Origin: Clostridium sp. DSM 17811
GTDB lineage: Bacteria; Bacillota; Clostridia; Clostridiales; Clostridiaceae
Assembly (NCBI RefSeq): GCF_018861905.1
Contig: NZ_JAHLDU010000019.1
Span: 1 to 64,000, forward strand
Length of the DNA: 64,000 nucleotides
Reading direction: 5' to 3'
The notes under the pieces were generated by a model that was not told where the DNA came from, did no database searches, and was given only the letters and a program-made list of their open reading frames with translations. Position 1 is the first letter of the stretch. Every line of letters starts with the position of its first letter. Position numbers and translations under genes: made by a program. This document shows positions 27,389-35,972 of this stretch, in pieces.

Positions 27389-27901
27389 TCATAAGCCACA
27401 TTTCTTATAAATTTCAGCAATACAAGGACTTTTAGTTTCGCAATAATTATCAATATCTGTAGGATACCTTAGTGCTGATTGTAATTTAATTGCACTATAT
27501 TTTTCCCTGTCTTCCTTGTGTGTTCTCAAATAATTTCTAAAAGTAATGTGCCTTTTTAACTCCACTGAATTTCGTGGGCAAACATATAAATGATGAGTCA
27601 TAAACTCATGCTTTTCGGTATAAGAAAATGCTTCTCTATTTTTTATTCCTAAATCGCCTTCATGATAATATCCTAATTTTTTAAGACAAGATTTAACATC
27701 ATCAAATTTATCATAGTTTTCAATAATAACATCAATATCTATAACTGGTTTAGCGAATAACCCTTCTACCGAAGTGCTTCCTACATGCTCAATTGCAATA
27801 ATATTGTTTTCAAGTGTTTTTTCTAAATACAACTTTATTTTTATAAATTCATTATTCCAATTAGAATCATATGGAACAACAATCACTTTTAGTGTTTTCA
27901 T
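27389..27901 (-). CDS. GrpB family nucleotidyltransferase-like protein (UPF0157)
   Basis: 170 residues. Family motifs are VVPYDSNW at the N-terminus, IEHVGSTSVEGLFAKPVIDI (about 37-56, with the GS and paired Asp of a nucleotidyltransferase core) and HHLYVCPRNS...HITFRNYLR. GrpB proteins are sometimes linked to dephospho-CoA kinase, but no defined role is established for this stand-alone form. Confidence 0.9.
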   Translation of the reverse strand: MKTLKVIVVPYDSNWNNEFIKIKLYLEKTLENNIIAIEHVGSTSVEGLFAKPVIDIDVIIENYDKFDDVKSCLKKLGYYHEGDLGIKNREAFSYTEKHEFMTHHLYVCPRNSVELKRHITFRNYLRTHKEDREKYSAIKLQSALRYPTDIDNYCETKSPCIAEIYKKCGL

Positions 27902-27954
27902 TTTGTTACCCCCAAATAGATATTAGTGATGCATACATCCTTCTCTATAAAATT

Positions 27955-27994
27955 AAAATTCTACAAAGGGATATAAATACCTTTGTAGAATTTT
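27955..27994 (-). terminator. Terminator after the Rrf2 regulator gene
   Basis: AAAATTCTACAAAGG pairs perfectly with CCTTTGTAGAATTTT across 10 bases, with a T-run on the minus strand. Confidence 0.85.
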
Positions 27995-28040
27995 ACAGAT
28001 CACATCCATATAAGCAGAGTTCGTTTTTTGAATAGGTACT

Positions 28041-28544
28041 TTACCTTGATTTAAGTTTATTAAACCATTCAACTGTTTCTCTTTTGTGCTCTGGTGGTAT
28101 TTTATTGCTCACTTGATTATGTAACCAACCTAAAGTCTTATTGTTTAAATACATTCTCATCTGTTCTTCCGCTTCTAGCATGACAACTTTTATCAAGCAA
28201 GGACATTTTGTATATGCATCAGGCAAATTTTTTTTATCTAGCAAAACCTCGTTTTGCCTAATTTCTGCACACTGAAATAACGGACTGTTTCCTTCTACTG
28301 CCTGAACTATGTCCCAAAATGTTATACTTTCAGGATCACGTACTAACTCATATCCACCATTAACACCTATAATTGATCTTACAATACCTGCTTTTCTTAA
28401 TTTCGTATATACCTTTGATAAATAAGTTTCTGATACTCCTTGAAATGCTGCTAAGTCTTTAATTCCAACTGCTGTCCCTGCTGGAATATCTATCATATAT
28501 AATAAACAATGTAATGCATACTCTACGCCTATGGAAAATTGCAT
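28041..28544 (-). CDS. Rrf2-family transcriptional regulator
   Basis: 167 residues from ATG 28544 (TAGGAGGCGGG upstream; a longer frame would place that site inside the gene). The N-terminal winged helix includes AVGIKDLAAFQGVSETYLSK. Three cysteines, C92, C114 and C116 (CAEIRQ, KCPCLI), lie in the region that binds an Fe-S cluster or senses redox and NO in IscR, NsrR and RsrR, although the spacing differs. It is divergent from a flavin-binding protein gene and probably regulates it. Confidence 0.88.
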   Translation of the reverse strand: MQFSIGVEYALHCLLYMIDIPAGTAVGIKDLAAFQGVSETYLSKVYTKLRKAGIVRSIIGVNGGYELVRDPESITFWDIVQAVEGNSPLFQCAEIRQNEVLLDKKNLPDAYTKCPCLIKVVMLEAEEQMRMYLNNKTLGWLHNQVSNKIPPEHKRETVEWFNKLKSR

Positions 28545-28630
28545 TGTAATCCCGCCTCCTAAATAAAAAGATAATCGTCTCATATTACTTTATTATTTTT
28601 TAGTAGTCAATAAACTTTATTTAATTATTG

Positions 28631-28659
28631 TTGACTTTTAAAATTTGTCACTATATAAT
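28631..28659 (+). promoter_or_regulatory. Promoter of the PNPOx-like gene
   Basis: TTGACT (28631-28636), 17 bp, TATAAT (28654-28659). The flanking AGTCAATAA/TTATTGTTGACT imperfect inverted repeat could be the Rrf2 operator. Confidence 0.7.
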
Positions 28660-28730
28660 AAAGGTAGACAATACGTATCTGTATTATCTATATTATGCAT
28701 CACTTAGTAAAATTAAAGGAGGAAAAATTA

Positions 28731-29102
28731 ATGTTGAATGAAAAATTGCTTGATGTTATTTCCCATGAGGGAGTTGTATCTCTCGTTACTTGTAGTAACA
28801 ATGAATCACACGTAGCCAATACTTGGAATTCTTATATTAATGCTACTGAAGATGGTAGGTTATTAATACCTGCTGCTGGAATGATAAAAACTCAAAAAAA
28901 CATAGAAGAAAATGATAAAATTAAAGTTACAATAGGCAGTAAAGAAGTTATGGGATATAGGTCATTAGGAACTGGTTTCTTAATCGAAGGATCTGCAAAA
29001 TTTGTTAAATCAGGTGCGGACTTTGATATGATGAAAGAAAAATTTTCTTTTCTAAATAGAGTTTTAGAAATAACAGTTACATCTGCAAAACAAACAATTT
29101 AG
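28731..29102 (+). CDS. Pyridoxamine 5'-phosphate oxidase-like FMN-binding protein
   Basis: 123 residues, an FMN-binding split-barrel fold. ISHEGVVSLVTCSNNESHVANTWNSY (about 11-36, given by position) and the later GTGFLIEGSAKFV match the small PNPOx-like group. It is probably a flavin reductase or redox sensor-linked enzyme, not pyridoxal synthesis. The ATG at 28731 follows AAAGGAGG by 8 bases. It is divergent from an Rrf2 regulator, suggesting redox- or NO-responsive expression. Confidence 0.82.
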   Translation: MLNEKLLDVISHEGVVSLVTCSNNESHVANTWNSYINATEDGRLLIPAAGMIKTQKNIEENDKIKVTIGSKEVMGYRSLGTGFLIEGSAKFVKSGADFDMMKEKFSFLNRVLEITVTSAKQTI

Positions 29103-29217
29103 AAAATATATTTTTAATAAATGGTTCTTTCATAAAGGATCTAATAATGTTTATTGACTTAAATTTAAATTAGTTAAAAAATAAAATACAAAACCACTTA
29201 AAATTAAACTTAACAAA

Positions 29218-29250
29218 AAAGGAGCCGTTATCTAAAAGATCGGTTCCTTT
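29218..29250 (-). terminator. Terminator after the BclA-like gene
   Basis: On the minus strand AAAGGAACCG pairs with CGGCTCCTTT (one mismatch) and is followed by more T. Confidence 0.8.
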
Positions 29251-29264
29251 ACATTACGTTTCTA

Positions 29265-29759
29265 TTATCCTACTTTTACAACAGTTACTGTTGTGTCTAT
29301 GAATCCCATAATTCGAGAGCTTGTACTTATTAAAGTTAATGATGAGTTTCTAGCAGTTACGGGAACAAGAACTGTCTTAGCTAAATTTGATTTTTGGTTT
29401 TCCACAGGCTGTGGTGTTAACACTTGAACTCTAGTTTCTGAACCATCTAATAGCGTTTGATTGAGTTTTAATTGGATTATCGCCTCATTGGTTCCATAGG
29501 GAAGCGTGGTCCATACTGCAGATGTGCTATACGTTACTAAATATAGACCTGGTACACTGAAAACTAAACTATTTCCTTTCAATTGTATACTCCTGCCTGT
29601 TTTTGTTCTATCAACTGTTGAACCTAATAATATTGGATTATTTGAAACTATATTCTGTAGACCTGGATATGAGGTTTCTATTGTAGCTATTGATCTATCA
29701 GGTCTATCGTTGCAGTGGTTATCACAATCTAAACATTTATAAGAATTTGTAGTACACAT
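29265..29759 (-). CDS. BclA C-terminal-like (C1q/TNF-like jelly-roll) protein, probable spore or cell-surface protein
   Basis: 164 residues. A short Cys-rich head (MCTTNSYKCLDCDNHCNDRP) has four cysteines in 16 residues. The rest is strand-rich with VFSVPGLYLVTYSTSAVW (about 66-83), typical of the jelly-roll tip of exosporium glycoprotein BclA and related collagen-like proteins. The collagen-like GXX repeats are absent. Surface location is inferred from the family. There is no signal peptide, as expected for spore-coat or exosporium proteins. Monocistronic. Confidence 0.7.
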   Translation of the reverse strand: MCTTNSYKCLDCDNHCNDRPDRSIATIETSYPGLQNIVSNNPILLGSTVDRTKTGRSIQLKGNSLVFSVPGLYLVTYSTSAVWTTLPYGTNEAIIQLKLNQTLLDGSETRVQVLTPQPVENQKSNLAKTVLVPVTARNSSLTLISTSSRIMGFIDTTVTVVKVG

Positions 29760-29922
29760 TTATTTAATCACCCCCTTAAATTCAGAAGATTTATTAATCA
29801 CTATAAGGTATGCCACATTGCTAATATTGTTTACATAATTATATATATTTTTTTCGGTATATTGAATTTTTGTTAACCAATAAAATGTATGTTTTTCACA
29901 TATTTGCTTTTACAAAAATAGA

Positions 29923-29969
29923 GCTTATTTATATAATAAGCATTATAAATGTCTATTATATAAATAAGC
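29923..29969 (-). terminator. Terminator after the zinc-ribbon gene
   Basis: GCTTATTTATATAATA pairs perfectly with its complement (16-bp arms, 15-base loop). On the minus strand a T-rich tail (CTCTATTTTT) follows. Confidence 0.75.
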
Positions 29970-29990
29970 CCATGGGACTAGTAATAAATC

Positions 29991-30155
29991 CTATACTATT
30001 TTCTGCTTACTTCTTTGTACTTTTCTTGCTTTTCTGCAATCAGGACATCTTTTAGGTTCATTTTCGAATCCTTTTTCTTTGTAAAATTCTTGTTCACCTT
30101 CGGTAAATATGAATTCTTTACCACAATTACTACAAACTAAAGTCTTATCTTCCAT
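29991..30155 (-). CDS. Small zinc-ribbon protein (54 aa)
   Basis: The frame from ATG 30155 (TTGGAGGC 8 bases upstream) encodes MEDKTLVCSNCGKEFIFTEG, a Glu/Lys-rich middle and RCPDCRKARK. The cysteine pairs C8-x2-C11 and C37-x2-C40 form a treble-clef or ribbon zinc site. It matches the small CxxC..ftxgEqefYxekGf..P.rC..Cr family common in Firmicutes, of unknown function (possibly nucleic-acid binding). The hairpin at 29923-29969 ends the transcript. Confidence 0.85.
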   Translation of the reverse strand: MEDKTLVCSNCGKEFIFTEGEQEFYKEKGFENEPKRCPDCRKARKVQRSKQKIV

Positions 30156-30253
30156 TATAAAATTGCCTCCAATTTAATTATGTTAACACTGTTATATATT
30201 ATGTCGTATGGCAATATTTTGTACCATAAATAATAAAAAAAGTAATTAACATT

Positions 30254-30946
30254 CTATACCTCTTTTTTAGAAATAATCCTAGTACCATCTTTACCAACAA
30301 TTATGACTTTAGTAACTACATTAGTAAATAGAGAGGTATCAATTACTCCACAAATATTTTTTAAACTATTTTCAAGATTGTAAATATCCTTAACATTTTC
30401 AAAAAATACATCCATTAACAAGTTTCCATTATCACTTATTGTAAATCCATCTTTTGCAGAACTATTTCTAATAGTTGGCTTTCCGCCTAATTCCTTAACA
30501 ACTTTTTCAACATATTTTAATGAGTCTTGCAGAATTTCAAGTACAACAGGATGTTTAAATGTTAATGTATTTACAATTTTAGTATCATCTACAAGAAGTA
30601 TATAGTCCTGAGACATACTAGCAATTAACTTTTCTTTAGTATGTATTCCTCCACCACTTTTCAATGCATTTAATTCTTCATCAACTTCGTCACATCCATC
30701 AAAAGCCACAGCTATTTTATCCACACAGCAAGTATGTAGAACCTCTAGACCATTTTTTATGCATAACATTTTTGTTTTGACAGACGGTGTAACCACCTTA
30801 ACCTTGAGTCCTTTATCTTCTCTTATATAATCTATCAAGTAAGAGATAGTACTTCCTCCACCTAGGCCTATTATTGTGTTACTTTTTATATATTTCAGAG
30901 CTTCTTTAGCACAGTCTTTCTTTAAATCGTCATTAATCAATTTCAT
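30254..30946 (-). CDS. rpiA: Ribose-5-phosphate isomerase A
   Basis: Interconverts ribose 5-phosphate and ribulose 5-phosphate in the pentose phosphate pathway. 230 residues with the RpiA motifs GLGGGSTISYLID (about 27-39), VAFDGCDEVDEELNALKSGGG (about 80-100, with the catalytic Asp and Glu; given by position) and KEKLIASMS. AAAAGGAG precedes the ATG. A single gene near an RpiR/MurR-family regulator at 31308, though the strands differ and that regulator is followed by its own target. Confidence 0.95.
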   Translation of the reverse strand: MKLINDDLKKDCAKEALKYIKSNTIIGLGGGSTISYLIDYIREDKGLKVKVVTPSVKTKMLCIKNGLEVLHTCCVDKIAVAFDGCDEVDEELNALKSGGGIHTKEKLIASMSQDYILLVDDTKIVNTLTFKHPVVLEILQDSLKYVEKVVKELGGKPTIRNSSAKDGFTISDNGNLLMDVFFENVKDIYNLENSLKNICGVIDTSLFTNVVTKVIIVGKDGTRIISKKEV

Positions 30947-31201
30947 TTTTCTCCTTTTTCAGTTATAAAATATAATTTGACGCTTTATTTTTATAAGAAA
31001 TTTTATTTCTTGGATTGTATTATTATATTAATATAATCTTATCTCTTTGTCAATACTATTGGATACGGTGGATTTGAATCATATCTATAAAGTATTTTCC
31101 TACTGCCATAATCAAATTGAACAATAATAATGCCTAATTACCCTTAAACTAACTAGTATCTAAATCGATATTCCAAGGAATATAGTTTCTTGATAATATT
31201 A

Positions 31202-31230
31202 TTGACAAAATTAAATCGTCACAGTATAGT
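31202..31230 (+). promoter_or_regulatory. Promoter of the rpiR-like operon
   Basis: TTGACA (31202-31207), 17 bp, TATAGT (31225-31230), 78 bases before the regulator's start. The 360-base gap around it shows nothing else clear. Confidence 0.7.
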
Positions 31231-31307
31231 GAGTGTAGAAATAGAAAATTAAATCATGTAGGATAAGTAGCACTAATATTTTACTTAATATTGCAAAGGA
31301 GATAAAT

Positions 31308-32162
31308 ATGGAGAATAAAAAAACGGCGCTAGATATAATTTTTTCTGGATACGACAATTTTTTCGAAGCAGAAAAAAAGATTGCAAATTATATTATGAAC
31401 AACCAAGAAAAAGTTATAGAAATGACCATCGCAGAGTTAGCGGCAGCAAGTGGTGCCAGCGAAGCTACTATCTCTAGATTTTGTAAAAAATGCAATATGA
31501 AAGGGTTTCATCATTTGAAAATAAGTCTTGCAAAAGAGATTGTTGAATCAAAAGAGGGAGCTATCCCGGTATCCAATGATATTGACGAACATAATATTAG
31601 CCAGTCTTTGCAGAATATCTTAGCTAATAAGATTGAAGAACTTAGGCAGACCATTTCTATGATAAATGAGAAAAAATTCAAAGAAATATTAGATTTACTC
31701 AAAAATGCAAAATCTGTTCAATTCGTAGCAGTTGGTAATACTATTCCGGTTGCTCTAGATGGAACTTTCAAGTTTAACCAAATTGGAATTTTGGCAGTAT
31801 CAAATACTATCTGGGAAACTCAATTGGCATATACTTATAATTTAACAAAAAATGATATAGTAATTGTAATATCTAATTCTGGAGCTTCTAAAAGGCTAAT
31901 GACTATAATTGATGTAGCTAATCAGCAGGGAGCAACTACAATCGCTATTACTAATAATGATTTGTCACCAATTGCCAAGGCTAGCGACTATCATATTACA
32001 ACAGCAACAAGAGAAAAATTATTTATGGATGAGTATTGTTTTTCTAGAGTATCTGCCTCTATGGTTATTGAAATCTTGTATTTATTCTTAACAGTAGGTA
32101 AAGATCACGTATATCAAAACATCAGTAGGTACGAACTGTCTACTGCTGATGATAAAATATAG
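31308..32162 (+). CDS. MurR/RpiR-family regulator with SIS domain
   Basis: 284 residues. The N-terminal HTH_6 (about 1-80) has MTIAELAAASGASEATISRF and CKKCNMKGFHHLK. The C-terminal SIS phosphosugar-binding domain (about 125-255) has FVAVGNTIPVALDG and VIVISNSGASKR. It senses a phosphosugar and controls its neighbour, most likely the oxidoreductase gene 15 bases downstream. AAAGGAGAT precedes the ATG. Confidence 0.93.
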   Translation: MENKKTALDIIFSGYDNFFEAEKKIANYIMNNQEKVIEMTIAELAAASGASEATISRFCKKCNMKGFHHLKISLAKEIVESKEGAIPVSNDIDEHNISQSLQNILANKIEELRQTISMINEKKFKEILDLLKNAKSVQFVAVGNTIPVALDGTFKFNQIGILAVSNTIWETQLAYTYNLTKNDIVIVISNSGASKRLMTIIDVANQQGATTIAITNNDLSPIAKASDYHITTATREKLFMDEYCFSRVSASMVIEILYLFLTVGKDHVYQNISRYELSTADDKI

Positions 32163-32177
32163 AAAGAAGGAAATAAA

Positions 32178-33149
32178 ATGAAAAAATATAATTGGGCTAT
32201 TTTAGGAACAGGTAATATCGCTAGAGAAATGGCAACTGCTTTAAATGAAGTAAATGGCGAGATTTATGGAGTATGTAACCCTAACGTAGAAAAATTAAAG
32301 GCATTTGCAGATGAATTTCATATAGCAAATATTTATAATGACTATGACGAGATGATTAAGGATCCCAAAATTGATATCGTATATATTGCTACACCACATA
32401 ATCTACATTATGAATACATATTAAAATCAATAAAAAATGGGAAACATGTTTTTTGCGAAAAAGCAATTACAGTAAATGCAAAACAGTTAGATGAAGTCGT
32501 TGCTATTGCTAAAGAAAAAAACTTGGTAATCATAGAAGGCATGACCATGTTCCATATGCCATTGTACAAAAAACTAAGAGAAATTGTTAAATCAGGAGCT
32601 ATTGGTAAAGTAAAAATGGTGCAGGTTAACTTCGGAAGCTGTAAAGAATATGATGTAAACAATCGTTTTTTCAGTAAGGAATTAGCAGGTGGAGCATTAT
32701 TAGATATTGGTGTTTATGCAACCTCATTTGCAAGATACTTTATGGAGAGCAAACCAAATGTAATTCTTACTACAGCAAAATATTTTGAAACCGGAGTAGA
32801 TGAGCAATCTGGTATTATTATGAAAAATGATTGCGATCAAATGGCAGTTATGGCTTTAACTATGAGAGCGAAACAACCCAAAAGAGGTGTAGTCGCAGGT
32901 GAATTAGGATATATTGAAGTAAACAATTATCCAAGGGCTGATAAAGCTACCATTTTTTACTCGGAAGATGGTAGAACAGAAGAACTTAATTTAGGAGAAA
33001 CAACAAAAGCTCTTAACTATGAAGTAATAGATATGCAAGAATATATTACAAATAATACTGGTGATGATCAACTTGCGTTAACAGTTGACGTTACTCACTT
33101 ACTAAGTGAAATAAGAAATCAATGGGGGTTCGTATATCCTTTCGAATAG
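32178..33149 (+). CDS. Gfo/Idh/MocA-family sugar oxidoreductase
   Basis: 323 residues. The N-terminal Rossmann fold has ILGTGNIAREMATAL (about 8-22). The family EKP motif appears as CEKAITVN (about 93-100), with Ala in place of Pro. The C-terminal alpha/beta domain has GGALLDIGVYA, with the catalytic-type Asp and His-equivalent region. It probably oxidises or reduces an inositol, sugar or sugar-acid with NAD(P). In an operon with the RpiR regulator (15-base gap, AAGAAGG site). Confidence 0.9.
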   Translation: MKKYNWAILGTGNIAREMATALNEVNGEIYGVCNPNVEKLKAFADEFHIANIYNDYDEMIKDPKIDIVYIATPHNLHYEYILKSIKNGKHVFCEKAITVNAKQLDEVVAIAKEKNLVIIEGMTMFHMPLYKKLREIVKSGAIGKVKMVQVNFGSCKEYDVNNRFFSKELAGGALLDIGVYATSFARYFMESKPNVILTTAKYFETGVDEQSGIIMKNDCDQMAVMALTMRAKQPKRGVVAGELGYIEVNNYPRADKATIFYSEDGRTEELNLGETTKALNYEVIDMQEYITNNTGDDQLALTVDVTHLLSEIRNQWGFVYPFE

Positions 33150-33203
33150 AATTTTATTTATTTTTAGTGAACCCCAAGTAAATCATAAATTATTATCAAA
33201 AGA

Positions 33204-33237
33204 ATCTCCCTACTCTCTATTTTAAGAGTAGGGAGAT
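33204..33237. terminator. Bidirectional terminator between convergent genes
   Basis: ATCTCCCTACTCT pairs perfectly with AGAGTAGGGAGAT across 8 bases. Confidence 0.8.
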
Positions 33238-33329
33238 CATAATTCTGCTGCAAGTTGAAAACATTTGATTCAATCAATGTCCGCTAAATGAAAATCTGAA
33301 CAGTGCAATTGTATATTTATTAAGTAATA

Positions 33330-33806
33330 TCATTGAACCCATTTCATAAAGCCTACTGTGAAAGGTAAATGCTTATACTTTCTTTTACCTGTATGTATAA
33401 ATCCTAAACTACTGTACCAATTCCTTAATTTTGTATTTTCTTCAATTAATCCAATAGTAATTTTATTACTTCCAATTTCTCTGACTTTATCTATTGCAAA
33501 AATAATCATTTCTCTGCCATAACCTTTATGACGGTATTCTACCAATACAGCAAGATTATTCAGTTCAAAATTCCCAGCATCATTTTTGATAAGCGAAAAA
33601 TAACCTACAATTATACCATTATCCAGATAAGCAAACATTAATCGACCTTCATCATACTGTTTATATAATTTTTCAGCCTTCATAAAACTTGCATTTCCAG
33701 GGCAATTCTCTTTTGTAAGATTAAATTGTTGTGCTATCGTTTCAAAACTTTTTCTAATTACTTCTACACACACTTTAATCTCATCTCTTTCTATCTGCCT
33801 TATCAT
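33330..33806 (-). CDS. GNAT family N-acetyltransferase
   Basis: 158 residues from ATG 33806 (AAGGAG upstream; an earlier in-frame start would place that site inside the gene). The core acetyl-CoA-binding motif is LAVLVEYRHKGYGREMIIFA (about 88-107), with the R-x-x-G-x-G/A pattern. Late NTKLRNWYSSLGFIHTGKRK is the typical C-terminal half. The substrate is unknown. Monocistronic. Confidence 0.9.
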   Translation of the reverse strand: MIRQIERDEIKVCVEVIRKSFETIAQQFNLTKENCPGNASFMKAEKLYKQYDEGRLMFAYLDNGIIVGYFSLIKNDAGNFELNNLAVLVEYRHKGYGREMIIFAIDKVREIGSNKITIGLIEENTKLRNWYSSLGFIHTGKRKYKHLPFTVGFMKWVQ

Positions 33807-33853
33807 TTTTATCGGCTCCTTAACACACATTACTTGTTATAAAACGTATCTCT

Positions 33854-33950
33854 ACATAATTCAACAAACATTCACAATTTTCCTTTATATTTTATAGAAA
33901 AAAAGTAGAAACCCCCTATACATTACCAAGAGATTTCTACACTAATTTAC
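33854..33950. repeat. Dispersed intergenic repeat, copy 2
   Basis: Begins ACATAATTCAACAAACATTC and ends CTAATTTAC, paired with 27126-27213. This copy contains a hairpin, GTAGAAA (33905-33911) with TTTCTAC (33934-33940), after the membrane-protein gene, so it may act as a terminator. Confidence 0.55.
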
Positions 33951-33958
33951 AAAAGTAA

Positions 33959-34591
33959 TTAGCTCTTCGTTCCCGTTTTCCAATACCACTTTGGAAATGA
34001 TATAGAAAATGCTATTAGTAAAGGTCCTGAAATATTGGAATATGCCATGCTTATTGCATAGTATGAACTCATAGATATGGAATGTAATAGTATCATCCTT
34101 AAAACTGCTTGACTTATATTTAAAATTCCCCAAGCACAAGTAAGTATCCTCCAAGCTGATTTATATTTCGGCTTTCTTCGAAACTCCTCAGATACATTTT
34201 TTAAAAAGCTTTGTTCCACTATTATCTGAATTAATGATCTTTCGAAAAATAAAGAAACAAAGAAGATTAAAGCATATAGCCAATCCTGAACTATAGGAGC
34301 TACTAAATAAAATGTAGGATTTTTTGAAACTACAGTACCTATCAATCCAATTGCTGAAAAGATTCCAGCCATGGCTGCAAGAGCATTAATTTTATGCTCT
34401 TTAATAAAATCAATTAAAACTACACCTATACACCACAATCCAGATAGTATTACCCCCGTAAGAGTCATTTTAAATTTATCAAAAGCTGAGAATATTATAA
34501 CTGGAATAATAGCACTTACGACAAATTCCTTATTAAATATATTTTTTAATATTGACTGATTTTTATTTGTATTATTAGATGATTGTTTCAT
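33959..34591 (-). CDS. VC0807-like multi-helix membrane protein
   Basis: 210 residues with about six hydrophobic segments (about 26-60, 70-90, 96-115, 148-170 and 175-200). It resembles the VC0807 family of uncharacterised membrane proteins (AWRILTCAWGILNISQAVLR is a typical late segment). It is third in the minus-strand run padR, flavoprotein, this gene, with gaps of about 23 bases, so it is probably in one operon under PadR control. Function unknown. Confidence 0.72.
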   Translation of the reverse strand: MKQSSNNTNKNQSILKNIFNKEFVVSAIIPVIIFSAFDKFKMTLTGVILSGLWCIGVVLIDFIKEHKINALAAMAGIFSAIGLIGTVVSKNPTFYLVAPIVQDWLYALIFFVSLFFERSLIQIIVEQSFLKNVSEEFRRKPKYKSAWRILTCAWGILNISQAVLRMILLHSISMSSYYAISMAYSNISGPLLIAFSISFPKWYWKTGTKS

Positions 34592-34614
34592 GATTAAACC
34601 TCCTTTTCATTATT

Positions 34615-35310
34615 TCAGCCTCTATTTGCGGCTTTTACATAAGTCTCAGGATCAAGTACATTTTTATCTAATATAATTTGTGTCTCAGTTTTTATATACC
34701 CCTGTTGAACTATTTCTTCTCCTGCATTCTCTAATGCTGAGAAAAATGGCATATACAAATTCTTTAGCATGTCATTAGTATTAATAGCTTTAAGCACTCC
34801 ACCTTGTGCACATAGAATACTCCCTGCTAGATTTCCTTTTGTCATAACCTTGAAAGTCTCAACTAAACCTGAAAAATTAGTACTGTTAGGAAACCCGCAA
34901 TTTGAAATTAAAATAGATTTGGTAGGGATTTCTCTTTTAACACGTTTTGGATGGGAGTAATTTTCACCAATCTTAACTATTTCACTATTATTTAATGGCA
35001 GCATACGATCCATAAAATCTTTCATGATTCCTGTAACGGTGAAGTAGTATAACGGAGTAGCATATACGATTATGTCTGCTTCTGATACTTTAACTAACAA
35101 ACCTTCCATATCATCTTTATATATGCATATTCCAGGAGTTTTAGTCCAGCATGAAAAACATCCACTGCAATGTTTTATATTTTTATCTTTAAGATAAACT
35201 GTTTCTATCTCTGCACCAGCTTTTTTGCAGCCTTTAAGAAATTGTTTTAAAATAACCTCAGTATTTCCTTTCTCCCCTCGTGGGCTTCCATTTAAAGCTA
35301 AAATTTTCAT
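34615..35310 (-). CDS. Flavodoxin-like NAD(P)H-dependent oxidoreductase with Cys cluster
   Basis: 231 residues from ATG 35310 (AGGATC upstream). The flavodoxin fold phosphate loop is LALNGSPRGEKGNTEVIL (about 3-20). HCSGCFSCWTKTPGIC (about 49-64) gives C-x2-C-x2-C-x6-C, close to the compact cluster of iron-sulfur flavoproteins. ATPLYYFTVTGIMKDFMDR is the FMN-isoalloxazine region. It may reduce quinones, nitro compounds or other xenobiotics. In an operon behind a PadR regulator. Confidence 0.85.
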   Translation of the reverse strand: MKILALNGSPRGEKGNTEVILKQFLKGCKKAGAEIETVYLKDKNIKHCSGCFSCWTKTPGICIYKDDMEGLLVKVSEADIIVYATPLYYFTVTGIMKDFMDRMLPLNNSEIVKIGENYSHPKRVKREIPTKSILISNCGFPNSTNFSGLVETFKVMTKGNLAGSILCAQGGVLKAINTNDMLKNLYMPFFSALENAGEEIVQQGYIKTETQIILDKNVLDPETYVKAANRG

Positions 35311-35333
35311 AAAGATCCTCCTATCATACAATT

Positions 35334-35894
35334 TTATAAATCCTTTGTTTCTTCTAAAATTTTCAAGGTTTCTTCACACCACTTTATATTTGCTTCAGCG
35401 CCATATCTCCCATAGCTAAGTGTAGTAATCCATAATAGTAGATTTTTTTTATCTATTTTATGCTTGTTAGACTTTAATTCATTCTCAACTTCTGAATATT
35501 TAATAAGTTCTTTTTCACTTTCCTCTTTTATTTGTTGAAGTTTTTTAATAATATTTTCTACCGGTATGTCCCTAGCCAAAAATATCTTTAACAACAGTTC
35601 AGATCTACCCGGTGCGCGCTCTACTGGAAGCATCAGCCATATTTTCAATTCTTTCCTACCTTTTTCAGTAATAGAATATACATTTTTGGCTGGTCTTCCT
35701 TCTGTTTGCTCTACTTGCTTTGTTATCACTTCATCCTGTTCCATTGTTTTTAACACAGGGTATATATGTCCATAATTTTCATTCCAAAAATAACTTATTG
35801 AAGAATCGCAAAACTTTTTAATATCATATCCTGAACCTGACATTAAACTAAGCACTCCAAGAAGAGCATATTTAGTTTTATTTGTTTTTGCCAA
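35334..35894 (-). CDS. PadR-family transcriptional regulator
   Basis: 186 residues: an N-terminal PadR winged helix (about 1-85) with KYALLGVLSLMSGSGYDIKK, the beta-wing EGRPAKNVYSITEKGRKEL and a C-terminal helical dimer domain. First gene of an operon with the flavoprotein and a membrane protein. Its promoter carries two palindromic sites, suggesting autorepression relieved by a small molecule. Confidence 0.93.
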   Translation of the reverse strand: MAKTNKTKYALLGVLSLMSGSGYDIKKFCDSSISYFWNENYGHIYPVLKTMEQDEVITKQVEQTEGRPAKNVYSITEKGRKELKIWLMLPVERAPGRSELLLKIFLARDIPVENIIKKLQQIKEESEKELIKYSEVENELKSNKHKIDKKNLLLWITTLSYGRYGAEANIKWCEETLKILEETKDL

Positions 35895-35919
35895 TTTAAT
35901 CTCGCCTCTTTCCTTTATA

Positions 35920-35972
35920 TATCACTGTGATATATTATATTCATATTATATCAGTGTGATACATAAAGTCAA
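35920..35972 (-). promoter_or_regulatory. padR operon promoter with two tandem palindromic operators
   Basis: Minus strand: TTGACT (35967-35972), 16 bp, TATAAT (35945-35950). Two near-identical palindromes, TATCACTGTGATA (35920-35932) and TATCAGTGTGATA (35949-35961), lie 29 bp apart. One sits between -35 and -10 and the other just after the start site. This is the expected layout for autorepression by a dimeric regulator. Confidence 0.72.

Noticed and set aside
34615-34960. Plus-strand frames over the flavoprotein gene
   Set aside because: The minus-strand gene has a clear flavodoxin motif and operon context.
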